NCBI GenBank assembly: GCA_934511465.1
Contig: CAKSWG010000030.1
Location: 1-22,935, forward strand
Reading direction: 5' to 3'
DNA: 22,935 bases
DNA from: an uncultured Faecalibacterium sp.
GTDB lineage: Bacteria > Bacillota > Clostridia > Oscillospirales > Ruminococcaceae
This document shows positions 1-7,510 of the stretch, piece by piece. The notes beneath the pieces were generated by a model. That model had not been told where the DNA came from. It worked only from the letters and a program-made list of their open reading frames with translations, and did not search any database. Within the stretch, counting starts at the first letter, position 1, and each line of letters begins with the position of its first letter. The position numbers were made by a program, and so were the translations under genes.

Positions 1-34
1 GGATTTGAAAGTGAACGGCGACGCGCAGCGGCGC

Positions 35-61
35 AACAAAAGCCCCAGTGGGGCTTTTGTT
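35..61. terminator. Terminator-like hairpin in repeat unit 1
   Basis: A 12-bp perfect stem AACAAAAGCCCC pairs with GGGGCTTTTGTT around a 3-base loop. The arm carries a T-rich stretch in both directions, so it could terminate on either strand. The same hairpin recurs at 155-181. Confidence 0.55.
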
Positions 62-154
62 AGTTCACGGGTCCCAATCAGTAGGAACGTCTACCAAGGT
101 GCATGCTGTTAGGCGCAGTGGGATTTGAAAGTGAACGGCGACGCGCAGCGGCGC

Positions 155-181
155 AACAAAAGCCCCAGTGGGGCTTTTGTT
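155..181. terminator. Terminator-like hairpin in repeat unit 2
   Basis: Exact second copy of the hairpin at 35-61, produced by the 120-bp tandem duplication. Two in series would make a stronger barrier to read-through into the glycosyltransferase gene. Confidence 0.55.
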
Positions 182-273
182 AGTTCACGGGTCCCAATCA
201 GTAGGAACGTCTACCAAGGTGCATGCTGTTAGGCGCAGTGGGATTTGCAACAATGATGCGCCGCCAGCACAGT

Positions 274-303
274 TTGACTTATCTTGCGCAGACATGCTAT
301 ACT
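274..303 (+). promoter_or_regulatory. Promoter of the GT39-type gene
   Basis: TTGACT (274-279), an 18-bp spacer and TATACT (298-303), with an extended -10 TG at 295-296. Transcription should start near 310. This is downstream of the TTG codon at 284 that would give the longest reading frame, so that start cannot be used. Confidence 0.75.
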
Positions 304-343
304 GGATCATATTCAATCAATGCATGACAATGAGGAAAACAAT

Positions 344-1954
344 ATGAAGGACAGCAAAACAAAGAAACGGACGATCTTGCTTTTTGTGATCGTGCTGATC
401 TGCCTTTGCAGCTGGTGGGCTGTGCGGAAAGAGGGCTTTTTTGTAGATGAAATTTACTCTTACGGACTTGCAAACAGCAGCTATGCGCCGTTTTTGAATT
501 GGTTTTACAGTGGCGAGCATTCATTTGATGGCAAGATACCGGAAGCGATTTTTGAACGGCAGGACTTTGCAAACTACATTTCCGTGCAGCAAAATGGCCG
601 TTTCAACTATGCGTCGGTCTACTACAATCAGACGCAGGACATTCATCCGCCGCTGTTCTATTTTCTGCTGCACACGGTGTGCTCGCTGTTTCCGGGAAGT
701 TTTACAAAGTGGACGGGTCTGGGACTGAACTTTGTGCTGCTGGGCGGCACGGTGCTGGCCTTGTACGCTCTGGGCGTGGAGCTTTTTGCGGATTGGAAAA
801 AGGCTCTGTTCGTCTGTGCCCTGTATGCCTTCAGCCAGGAGGCGATGTCGGACGTGATGATGGTGCGCATGTACATGCCGTTGACATTTCTGACCGTTCT
901 GCTTGCCCTGCTGGTGGCAAAAGCACTCCGGAAACCGGGGTTTGCGCTGTATTTGCAGATCGGTCTTGTGATCTTTCTGGGCCTGCTGACGCAGTATTTT
1001 TACGTGGTCTATGCATTTTTGATCTGCGCGGTGTACGATCTGTACCTGATGTTCCGGCGGGAATGGAAAAAGGTTTTCGCATTTTCGCTGTCGGCGCTGG
1101 CAGGAGTCGGCGGCATGATGCTGTTTTATCCGTGCTGGTATGCGCAACTGCATTCGCAAAACACAAACTCGCTGGATGCCACAACGCGCAATCTCTTTGA
1201 TCTGGCGCAGTACCCCAAAGGCCCGCTGGAACTGATCGGCTGGAGCATCGTTGGGTTTGCTGTGGGCGCGGGCATTATGGTACTGCTGCTCCTTGTAAAG
1301 CTGGGCCAGAAATGCATGCCGAAAAAAATCCCACCAAAGACCCTGATTCCGCCAAAAGTTGCGCTGATTACGGCTCCTGCGCTCGCGGCGTTTTTGATCA
1401 TTGCGGTGATCGCACCGTATAAATCGCTGCGGTATGTGTACCACCTGCAACCGTTAGAAGCGTTGTTCTGCGGCTGCGGCCTTTTTTCGGTGCTGGATGC
1501 ACGGAGCGCAAAAACAAAGAAGCGTATCTTGCAGGGCGTGTGCGTGGCGATGGTCGTGCTTGCATTTGTGGTCGAGCCGGAGCGGATGTACCGCGGCAGC
1601 CGGAAGGTGGACGCCGAGCTGGAACAGCTGCGGGAAGCCGCCTGTGTGGATATTACAGATGACCTCAGTGCGCTTACCTCCGGTGTGCCGCAGCTTCTCA
1701 GATTTCGGGAGGTCTGCGTGGTGCCGGACGATGCCAGCGCGCTTTTGGCACAGTACAATACCGGCAAAAACGATACGCTGGTGCTCTTCATCGGCGGTCG
1801 GGGGCTGTGGCAGTTTGTGACACCGGAAGAGGTGGAAGGCATTACCGAATGGGACTTTGAAACAGCATGGAATGTTGCGCGGCAGGGCGGCTATACACAG
1901 GTCTCGCTGCTGGCAACGCAGGAATTTGAACAGATCTTTGTTCTGACCAAATAA
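344..1954 (+). CDS. GT39-type multi-pass membrane glycosyltransferase
   Basis: A 536-residue polytopic membrane protein resembling the GT-C fold glycosyltransferases of family 39 (PMT/ArnT-like). These move sugars from polyprenyl-phosphate carriers to acceptors on the outer face of the membrane. After the first membrane helix (about 11-26) comes the acidic pair D35-E36 in FVDEIYSYG, then DIHPP (99-103) and a VRMYM motif. All three are typical of the family's catalytic loops. About ten further hydrophobic segments follow, with a soluble C-terminal tail of about 90 residues. I chose ATG 344 because GAGG sits 8 bases upstream and the promoter overlaps the longer frame. It is monocistronic in appearance. 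The sugar and acceptor cannot be told from the sequence. Confidence 0.8.
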   Translation: MKDSKTKKRTILLFVIVLICLCSWWAVRKEGFFVDEIYSYGLANSSYAPFLNWFYSGEHSFDGKIPEAIFERQDFANYISVQQNGRFNYASVYYNQTQDIHPPLFYFLLHTVCSLFPGSFTKWTGLGLNFVLLGGTVLALYALGVELFADWKKALFVCALYAFSQEAMSDVMMVRMYMPLTFLTVLLALLVAKALRKPGFALYLQIGLVIFLGLLTQYFYVVYAFLICAVYDLYLMFRREWKKVFAFSLSALAGVGGMMLFYPCWYAQLHSQNTNSLDATTRNLFDLAQYPKGPLELIGWSIVGFAVGAGIMVLLLLVKLGQKCMPKKIPPKTLIPPKVALITAPALAAFLIIAVIAPYKSLRYVYHLQPLEALFCGCGLFSVLDARSAKTKKRILQGVCVAMVVLAFVVEPERMYRGSRKVDAELEQLREAACVDITDDLSALTSGVPQLLRFREVCVVPDDASALLAQYNTGKNDTLVLFIGGRGLWQFVTPEEVEGITEWDFETAWNVARQGGYTQVSLLATQEFEQIFVLTK

Positions 1955-2004
1955 CGGCGGAAAAGAATGTTTGGGCTGCTGCTCTATCGTTTTATGCAAA
2001 AGTG

Positions 2005-2013
2005 TGTTAGAAT
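2005..2013 (+). promoter_or_regulatory. Extended -10 promoter of the CPBP protease gene
   Basis: TGT followed by TAGAAT (2008-2013) is an extended -10 element 31 bases before the start codon. No good -35 hexamer is visible at the usual distance. Confidence 0.45.
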
Positions 2014-2043
2014 AGGCCTATCAACATTTCAGGAGGCGTTCCC

Positions 2044-2883
2044 ATGCTCAAACGACTGCGCAAAGCGCATCCGATCTTATTCTGCATTCTGGCCGAGGTG
2101 GCTTTTCTGGCAAGCCTGTTTGTGACCGATCTGGTATTCACCCTTGTGCTGGTCCTTCTGCGGGTGGATATTTCCGGACTGGATACATATCTTTACAGTG
2201 CCTTGCAGGAGCTGGTGGGTGTGCTGGTGGCTGTGCTGTTTCTGGCACGGACGGGCCGCACCGGGCTGCTGCGCCGCCGCGGCAGCGGCTTTTTCAACGG
2301 CCTGCTGGTGGGCATGTATCCGCTGGTGTTCATTGGTTATACGGCCTTTGGCTCGCTGGTGCTGGGCAGGCCGGAAAACGGCGTGCTACAGCCTGCGGCG
2401 CGTATCTGCACCTTCCTTGTCAGCATGGCTATGGTGGGTGTAGCGGAGGAGTTCCTTTTCCGCGGTGTCGTGGCTGAAACGCTGCTGGAACACTTCGGCA
2501 CCAGCCGTACCGGTGTGTGGAAGGCCTGCCTTCTGTCCGGCGTGCTGTTTGGCGCGGCGCACCTGACCAATATCCTCGGCTCGGCGGTGTTCGGCGTGCT
2601 GATGCAGTGTGTGTTTGCGGCTTCGCTGGGCACGCTGTTTGCCGCAGTTTACTTCCGCACCGGCAACATCTGGGTGACGGTATTCCTGCACGGTGCCATG
2701 GACATCACGTCCATGCTCATCGGCGGGCTGTACGGCACCACCACGGTGGCTGAAGCCGTGAGCGGCTACGATGCCTCCATGCTTCTGTCGGTGCTGCTGT
2801 ACCTGATCCCCACCGCATTTCTGCTGCGCAGGAAAAAGCTGCCGGAGGTGCAGCTGTATTGGCACCAGTACGTAAAAAAATAA
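2044..2883 (+). CDS. CPBP-family intramembrane protease (CAAX/Abi-type)
   Basis: A 279-residue membrane protein of the CPBP (Rce1/Abi) family of intramembrane glutamic endopeptidases. Members act on prenylated or small membrane substrates, and in bacteria are often linked to peptide maturation or self-immunity. The diagnostic residues are present: E135-E136-x3-R140 in AEEFLFRG, a histidine in FGAAH (H173) and H216 in FLHGAMD. About seven hydrophobic segments are visible. The start at 2044 follows AGGAGG (2031-2036) at a normal distance. It has its own promoter-like element and ends 45 bases before the rpsO promoter, so it is probably a single-gene unit. The substrate is unknown. The double-glycine peptide at 15811-16032 is too far away to link by context alone. 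Confidence 0.85.
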   Translation: MLKRLRKAHPILFCILAEVAFLASLFVTDLVFTLVLVLLRVDISGLDTYLYSALQELVGVLVAVLFLARTGRTGLLRRRGSGFFNGLLVGMYPLVFIGYTAFGSLVLGRPENGVLQPAARICTFLVSMAMVGVAEEFLFRGVVAETLLEHFGTSRTGVWKACLLSGVLFGAAHLTNILGSAVFGVLMQCVFAASLGTLFAAVYFRTGNIWVTVFLHGAMDITSMLIGGLYGTTTVAEAVSGYDASMLLSVLLYLIPTAFLLRRKKLPEVQLYWHQYVKK

Positions 2884-2905
2884 AGGCAGGATGCAAAAAA
2901 TATCC

Positions 2906-2934
2906 TTGCATTTTGCACAGGGTTCTGGTATACT
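2906..2934 (+). promoter_or_regulatory. rpsO promoter
   Basis: TTGCAT (2906-2911), a 17-bp spacer and TATACT (2929-2934), with an extended -10 TGG at 2926-2928. This strong arrangement suits a ribosomal protein gene. Confidence 0.8.
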
Positions 2935-2940
2935 GTATCT

Positions 2941-3043
2941 GTTACCGTGGTACGGGGTTGGGAGTATGCCCGCTTTTTGGGAATGCCGTTTCCCGCCGCT
3001 GTTCCATTGGCACATAAAAATTTTATAAAGAGGTATGTAACTT
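2941..3043 (+). promoter_or_regulatory. Structured 5' leader of rpsO, candidate S15 autoregulatory RNA
   Basis: About 100 untranslated bases separate the promoter from the rpsO start. They include the hairpin GGGAA/TTCCC (2979-2983 with 2990-2994) and CGGG (2953-2956) that can pair with CCCG (2969-2972). S15 is known to bind its own mRNA leader in several bacterial groups using unrelated structures. The length and pairing fit, but I cannot assign it to a known leader class. Confidence 0.4.
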
Positions 3044-3298
3044 ATGAACAAGCAGGAAGTTATGGCCAAAGTCGCTCTGACCGAGAAGGACACTGGCTCT
3101 CCCGAAGTTCAGGTCGCTCTGCTGACCGCTCACATCAACGAGCTGAACGAGCACCTGAAGAAGAACCCGAACGATCACCACAGCCGCCGCGGCCTGATGA
3201 AGATGGTTGGCCGCCGCCGCAATCTGCTGGCTTATCTCCAGAAGAAGGACATCGAGCGTTACCGTGCTCTGATCGCAACTCTGGGTCTGCGTAAGTAA
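3044..3298 (+). CDS. rpsO: 30S ribosomal protein S15
   Basis: An 84-residue protein that binds 16S rRNA at the three-way junction of the central domain and starts assembly of the small-subunit platform. The family signature is clear: TGSPEVQVA near the N-terminus, [29 protein letters not shown] in the middle and a basic C-terminus. It is slightly shorter than the usual 88-89 residues because of a short N-terminus. The start at 3044 has AAGAGG about 10 bases upstream. It is followed by an attenuator-like terminator and then pnp, the conserved rpsO-pnp order of many bacteria. Confidence 0.97.
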   Translation: MNKQEVMAKVALTEKDTGSPEVQVALLTAHINELNEHLKKNPNDHHSRRGLMKMVGRRRNLLAYLQKKDIERYRALIATLGLRK

Positions 3299-3307
3299 TT
3301 TAAACAG

Positions 3308-3344
3308 AGGGCAGGTACCGCAAAGGTGCCTGCCCTTTGCTTTT
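3308..3344 (+). terminator. Terminator/attenuator between rpsO and pnp
   Basis: A 12-bp stem (3308-3319 with 3325-3336, loop GCAAA) is followed by TTTGCTTTT. It would end most rpsO transcripts. Read-through or the separate promoter near 3443 would supply pnp. Confidence 0.85.
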
Positions 3345-3439
3345 GTATACAACTGGCAGCGGCTGCGTATTGCAGCAGTAAATCGAACGCCTGTGCCCGG
3401 ACGGAACGCGGATGGGTACGGCACAGACGCTGGATTTAT

Positions 3440-3448
3440 TGCTATGAT
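3440..3448 (+). promoter_or_regulatory. Candidate pnp promoter (extended -10)
   Basis: TGC followed by TATGAT (3443-3448) forms an extended -10 about 58 bases before the pnp start. No clear -35 is present, so this is tentative. Confidence 0.4.
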
Positions 3449-3505
3449 GCGCGTGCCACCGCCTTTTGGATAGAAAAAATCCGAAAAAACAAGGAGGCAA
3501 AAACA

Positions 3506-5650
3506 ATGGCAATTGAATTTGGTTCCCGCAAAGAGACCTTTGAGAATTACAAGGTCTACGAGACCATGCTGGCAGGCCGCCCGTTCAAGGTAGAAATGGG
3601 CAAGATGTGCGGTCTGTCCAACGCCAGCGCGCTGATCCGCTACGGTGAGACCTGCGTCATGTGCAACGTGGTCATGAGCCCCAAGCCCCGCGAGGGCGTG
3701 GATTTCTTCCCCCTGAACGTGGAGTATGAGGAAAAGCTCTACGCCGCAGGCCGCATCCCCGGCAGCTTTATGCGCCGCGAGGGCCGTCCCGGCGAGCGCG
3801 CCATCCTGACCAGCCGCGTGGTGGACCGCCCCATGCGCCCGCTGTTCCCCAAGGAGATGCGCAACGACGTGTGCATCACCATGACCGTCATGAGCCTTGA
3901 CCCGGATTGCAGCCCCGAGATCGCCGGTATGATCGGTGCCTCTCTGGTCACTGCCGTGTCCGACATCCCTTGGAACGGCCCCATCGGCGGCGTGCAGGTG
4001 GGTCTGGTGGACGGCGAGATCGTGCTGAACCCCACTCAGGAGCAGCGCAAGGTGAGCGACCTTGCCCTGACCGTTGCCGCCACCATGGATAAGATCGTCA
4101 TGATCGAGGCCGGTGCCAACGAGGTGGACGAGGACACCATGCTGAACGCCATCAAGGCCGCTCACGTGGAGATCAAAAAGATCATCGAGTTCATCAACCG
4201 CATCGTGGCCGAGCGCGGCAAGCCGAAGATCGATTTTCAGGTGGTGGGTCTGGACATGGATGTGTTCCATGCCATCCAGAACAAGTACTTGGACGACTTC
4301 AAGGCCGCCATGGACACCGACGACAAGAACGTGCGTGACGCCGCTCTGCTGCCCATCATGGACAAGATCGCCGAGGAGTATCCCGACCTGACCGCTGCCG
4401 ATCTGGATCTGGTGAGCTACAAGATGCAGAAGTTCGTGGTGCGCCGCTGGCTGCTGGACGAGGGCAAGCGCGTGGATGGCCGCGGCATCAACGAGATCCG
4501 CCCGCTGGCGGCTGAGGTGGGCATCCTGCCCCGCGTGCACGGCTCAGGCATGTTCACCCGCGGCCAGACGCAGGTGCTGACCACCTGCACGCTGGGCGGC
4601 ACCAAGGACAACCAGCTGATGGACGACCTGACCGACGAGCAGACCAAGCGCTACATCCATCACTACAACTTCCCGCCGTACTCTGTGGGCGAGGCCCGCG
4701 CACCGCGCAGCCCCGGCCGCCGCGAGATTGGCCACGGCGCACTGGCCGAGCGTGCTCTGGTGCCGGTGCTGCCCTCGCTGGAAGAGTTCCCCTACACCAT
4801 CCGCTGCGTGTCTGAGGTGCTGAGCTCTAACGGCTCCACCTCTCAGGCATCCATCTGCGGCTCTACGCTGGCCCTGATGGACGCAGGCGTGCCCATCAAG
4901 GCACCCGTTGCCGGTATTTCCTGCGGCCTGATCACCGAGGGCGACCGCTGGATGACCATGCTGGACATTCAGGGCGTGGAGGACTTCCACGGCGATATGG
5001 ACTTCAAGGTGGGCGGCACCCGCAAGGGCATCACCGCCATCCAGATGGATATCAAGATCGACGGCCTGACCTACGACATCATTGCCGAGGCCTTCGAGAA
5101 GTGCCGCAAGGGCCGCCTGTATATTCTGGACGAGATCATCAAGCCGGTGATCGCTGAGCCTCGCCATGAGCTGAGCCGCTACGCACCCAAGATGTTCAGC
5201 ATGATGATCCCCACCGATAAGATCAAGGACGTCATCGGCAAGGGCGGCAAGGTCATTCAGGACATCTGCGCCACCTGCAACTGCAAGATCGATGTGCAGG
5301 AGGACGGCCATGTGTTCGTCTCTGCCGTGGATCAGGAGGACGCAAAGCGCGCCATCTTTACCATCAAGACCATTGTGGAGGACCCCGAGATCGGTGCCAT
5401 CTACAAGGGCAAAGTCACCCGCCTGATGAACTTTGGTGCCTTCGTGGAGATCGCACCGGGCAAGGAAGGCTTGGTGCACATCTCCAAGCTGGACACCAAG
5501 CGTGTGGAGCGCGTGGAGGATGTGGTGGCCGTGGGCGATGCCATCGTGGTCAAGGTGACTGACATCGACCAGCAGGGCCGTATCAACCTGAGCCGCCGCG
5601 ACGCCATTCTGGCTCTGGAAGCCAAGCGCGCCGAGCAGGCACAGCAGTAA
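3506..5650 (+). CDS. pnp: Polyribonucleotide nucleotidyltransferase (PNPase)
   Basis: A 714-residue enzyme that degrades RNA 3'-to-5' by phosphorolysis and is a core part of the mRNA decay machinery. Domains in order are a first RNase PH domain (about 10-140, with FFPLNVEYEEKLYAAGR), an all-helical linker (about 150-230) and the catalytic second RNase PH domain (about 315-460, with RRWLLDEGKRVDGRG and SPGRREIGHGALAERAL). A KH domain follows (about 560-615, with VIGKGGKVIQDI), then an S1 domain (about 625-695, with GKVTRLMNFGAFVEI). The length is normal. The reading frame is open upstream to 3326, but AAGGAGG at 3491-3497 fixes the start at 3506. A strong two-way terminator follows. Confidence 0.97.
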   Translation: MAIEFGSRKETFENYKVYETMLAGRPFKVEMGKMCGLSNASALIRYGETCVMCNVVMSPKPREGVDFFPLNVEYEEKLYAAGRIPGSFMRREGRPGERAILTSRVVDRPMRPLFPKEMRNDVCITMTVMSLDPDCSPEIAGMIGASLVTAVSDIPWNGPIGGVQVGLVDGEIVLNPTQEQRKVSDLALTVAATMDKIVMIEAGANEVDEDTMLNAIKAAHVEIKKIIEFINRIVAERGKPKIDFQVVGLDMDVFHAIQNKYLDDFKAAMDTDDKNVRDAALLPIMDKIAEEYPDLTAADLDLVSYKMQKFVVRRWLLDEGKRVDGRGINEIRPLAAEVGILPRVHGSGMFTRGQTQVLTTCTLGGTKDNQLMDDLTDEQTKRYIHHYNFPPYSVGEARAPRSPGRREIGHGALAERALVPVLPSLEEFPYTIRCVSEVLSSNGSTSQASICGSTLALMDAGVPIKAPVAGISCGLITEGDRWMTMLDIQGVEDFHGDMDFKVGGTRKGITAIQMDIKIDGLTYDIIAEAFEKCRKGRLYILDEIIKPVIAEPRHELSRYAPKMFSMMIPTDKIKDVIGKGGKVIQDICATCNCKIDVQEDGHVFVSAVDQEDAKRAIFTIKTIVEDPEIGAIYKGKVTRLMNFGAFVEIAPGKEGLVHISKLDTKRVERVEDVVAVGDAIVVKVTDIDQQGRINLSRRDAILALEAKRAEQAQQ

Positions 5651-5669
5651 CCGCATAAAAGAAACCGAA

Positions 5670-5710
5670 AAAGAGGGCCCGATGCAGATGCATCGGGTCC
5701 TCTTTGTTGT
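5670..5710. terminator. Bidirectional terminator between pnp and the pilus operon
   Basis: A 16-bp stem (AAAGAGGGCCCGATGC at 5670-5685, loop AGAT, second arm 5690-5705 with one G-U pair) has T-runs at the end in both orientations. It serves pnp from the left and the last pilus gene from the right. Confidence 0.85.
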
Positions 5711-5722
5711 ATCAAGCTGAAA

Positions 5723-6598
5723 TTATACTGTGCGGTATTTGTGGTCCAGCGTCCAGCCAAAGGCAAACAACAGGATGCCGCTGATGGCCAGCACCGGCAC
5801 GGGCCAGTTCAGCTGGCCGGTCTGGGGCAGGCCGCTCATCACCGGGTTATCGGGATGGCCCGGCATGACAGGGTTATCCGGGCTGCCCGGCGCTACCGGA
5901 TGATCGGGGGTGCCCGGGGCTACCGGGTTGTCCGGATTGTCGGGAGAAACAGGAGTGTCCGGATTGTCCGGCGGGGTAGGCGTGTGGGGGGGATTGTCCG
6001 GCGGCGTGGGAGGTGTGGGCGGTGTGGGCGGCGTATCCGGCGGGGTCTCCGGTACAAAAGCACCCACCTTCGGGCTGGCGTCTACCGCGTAATTCCACTT
6101 GCCGTCCTCTGCCATGGGCAGCGACACCAAAAAGGAATTGACCGGCGCATAGCCTGCGGAAGCCTTGGTCTGCACCACCAGATACAGCCCAAGCTCCAGA
6201 TCGTCAAACGTTACCGTGCCATCGCTGCCCACGGTCTGCACGGTGCCCTCGGCACCGGCAGGCAGAAACTCTTGCAGCTGTGCGGCAAGGGTGCTGTCGG
6301 TCAAATCGCCCAAAGCGATGCCGCAGCCGTAAAAATCGCCGCAGTATTCAAAGCTCAGGTCGCCGTTTTTGCGTTTTACCTCAGCCACGCGGTATAACGT
6401 CAGCTGACCGCCGCTCAGGGCCTTGCCGTTGGCGTTATCGTACAGCGTGATGTGGATGGAACCCTTTGTGGGGTTGCCGCTGCCATCCACCAGCTTGATG
6501 TTTGCGCTGGTGGCAAAGGCAGGCAGTGCACTGGATGCCAGAAGGCACAGCACCGTAAACAGAGCCGCAAGGTGCTTTTTGAGATCAGTGCTTTTCAT
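5723..6598 (-). CDS. Short proline-rich LPQTG pilin subunit (probable base pilin)
   Basis: A 291-residue surface protein, last gene of the pilus operon. It has a signal peptide (about 1-29, ending AFA) and one SpaA/Cna-B-like beta domain (about 30-180). A wall-spanning stalk of repeated PPTPP and PDNP units (about 183-255) follows, then the sorting signal LPQTG (257-261), a hydrophobic segment and a basic tail. The E-box position that normally holds a glutamate reads Q143 (YLVVQT). WNYAVDASPK (168-177) matches the pilin motif spacing WxxxVxVYPK, with K177 as the possible sortase acceptor. The start at 6598 has AGAGGTG upstream and overlaps the sortase gene by 14 bases, implying coupled translation. 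Small size and the proline stalk suggest the subunit that anchors the fibre in the wall. Confidence 0.8.
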   Translation of the reverse strand: MKSTDLKKHLAALFTVLCLLASSALPAFATSANIKLVDGSGNPTKGSIHITLYDNANGKALSGGQLTLYRVAEVKRKNGDLSFEYCGDFYGCGIALGDLTDSTLAAQLQEFLPAGAEGTVQTVGSDGTVTFDDLELGLYLVVQTKASAGYAPVNSFLVSLPMAEDGKWNYAVDASPKVGAFVPETPPDTPPTPPTPPTPPDNPPHTPTPPDNPDTPVSPDNPDNPVAPGTPDHPVAPGSPDNPVMPGHPDNPVMSGLPQTGQLNWPVPVLAISGILLFAFGWTLDHKYRTV

Positions 6599-7430
6599 GT
6601 TTTTCACCTCTTGTTGTTTTGCGTTTGCGTGTGGAGAACAGCAGCCAGAGCAGCAATGCCAGCAGCAGCGGCAGTGCAAGGATGGGCGCTGTGATGATGG
6701 GTTCGATCTTGACCGCATCGCTGGTCACACGGATGTGTTTGAGTTTGTCCGGCGTGGTGATGCGGCGGCCGCGCACCAGCAGGCGGTGCGTATTGATGCC
6801 GTAGGGCGTGCAGGTCATCAGGGTGACGTAGTCTTTGCCGCCCACCACCTTGAGATTGTCCGTCTCGGTGGGCAGAACGATGGAAATGTTGTCCACTTCG
6901 TAGGTGAGCACGCGGTCCAGAATGGTGATGGTAAAGGTATCGCCCACTTCCAGCTGGTCGAGATTGGTAAACAGCTTGGCGCTGGGCAGGCCGCGGTGGG
7001 CCGAAATGACCGCATGGGTGCTCTGGCCGCCCACCGGCAGGCTGGTGCCTTCCAAGTGGCCTGCGGCTACTTGCAGCACAGCTTCGCCGGTGCCGTGGTA
7101 GATGGGCAGCTCTACGCCGATCTTTGCAATGGTGATGTAACCCATGATGCCGGTGCCGGTCACATCCAGCGTGCTTTCGTAGGCGGGAAAGCGCTGCGGA
7201 AAATACAGTGCATCCGGGTCGGCGGCGATCTGCGCATTAAAGGCATCGGCCGCGTCAAAATAGGCAGAGTAATCTGCATCGGTCAGCTTGTCCACGTCCT
7301 TGGCGTAGGTGGCCACGGCGCGGGACTGGTGCAGCTGGTTGACGTAATCGCTGAGGGTGGGGTATAACATCACGGATAGACCCACGAAAAAGACGAGGAT
7401 CAGAAGGATGGTGCTTTTGTTCTTTTTCAT
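6585..7430 (-). CDS. Class C (pilus) sortase
   Basis: A 281-residue membrane transpeptidase that cleaves LPXTG-type signals between T and G and joins pilin subunits. The catalytic set is complete: H145 in SAHRG, C207 in TLMTC and R216 in THRLLVRG. It has an N-terminal membrane segment (about 7-25) and a second one near the C-terminus (about 245-267). The two-anchor layout and a DPxxLYF sequence (71-77) in the lid position are typical of class C enzymes. The start at 7430 has GGGAG 6 bases upstream. It lies between the main pilin gene and the short LPQTG gene, the usual company for a polymerising sortase. Confidence 0.92.
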   Translation of the reverse strand: MKKNKSTILLILVFFVGLSVMLYPTLSDYVNQLHQSRAVATYAKDVDKLTDADYSAYFDAADAFNAQIAADPDALYFPQRFPAYESTLDVTGTGIMGYITIAKIGVELPIYHGTGEAVLQVAAGHLEGTSLPVGGQSTHAVISAHRGLPSAKLFTNLDQLEVGDTFTITILDRVLTYEVDNISIVLPTETDNLKVVGGKDYVTLMTCTPYGINTHRLLVRGRRITTPDKLKHIRVTSDAVKIEPIITAPILALPLLLALLLWLLFSTRKRKTTRGEKHEKH

Positions 7431-7463
7431 GGGCTACTCCCTAATGTTATAGGATAGGAGCCG

Positions 7464-7479
7464 GGGGCCTTGCGGCCCC
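7464..7479 (-). other. GC hairpin between pilin and sortase genes
   Basis: GGGGCC-GCAA-GGCCCC in the transcript (minus strand) is a 6-bp all-GC stem closed by a stable GCAA tetraloop. No T-run follows. It may shield the 3' end of pilin mRNA or cause partial attenuation, so that pilin is made in excess over sortase. Confidence 0.5.
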
Positions 7480-7510
7480 GCAGTTCCGGGGTTTGCAGGG
7501 GAAATGGAGC

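Larger units (their letters stand above)
1..247. repeat. 120-bp tandem repeat, two exact units plus 7 bases
   Basis: Positions 1-120 and 121-240 are identical base for base, and 241-247 (GGATTTG) starts a third unit before diverging. Each unit has a perfect 12-bp hairpin (AACAAAAGCCCC, loop AGT, at 35-61 and 155-181). It is nested inside a GTGAAC (11-16) / GTTCAC (63-68) inverted pair, so a unit can fold into a long cruciform. The window starts exactly on a unit boundary, so more copies may lie to the left. I see no gene inside the units. The hairpins look like intrinsic terminators and could end transcription from an upstream gene. Confidence 0.9.

Noticed and set aside
1..247. CRISPR-like array
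   Set aside because: The whole 120-bp unit including any would-be spacer is identical in both copies, so it is a plain tandem duplication.
284..343. N-terminal extension of the GT39-type protein from TTG 284
   Set aside because: The -10 element (298-303) lies inside it, so the mRNA starts downstream; ATG 344 has a proper ribosome site.
3326..3505. A 60-residue N-terminal extension of PNPase
   Set aside because: It begins inside the rpsO terminator region, and AAGGAGG points to ATG 3506, which gives the normal family length.
3023..5656. Long minus-strand frames (505 and 370 codons) opposite rpsO and pnp
   Set aside because: They are in codon register with pnp and open for the same codon-bias reason; the products are low-complexity His/Ala/Val-rich sequences.
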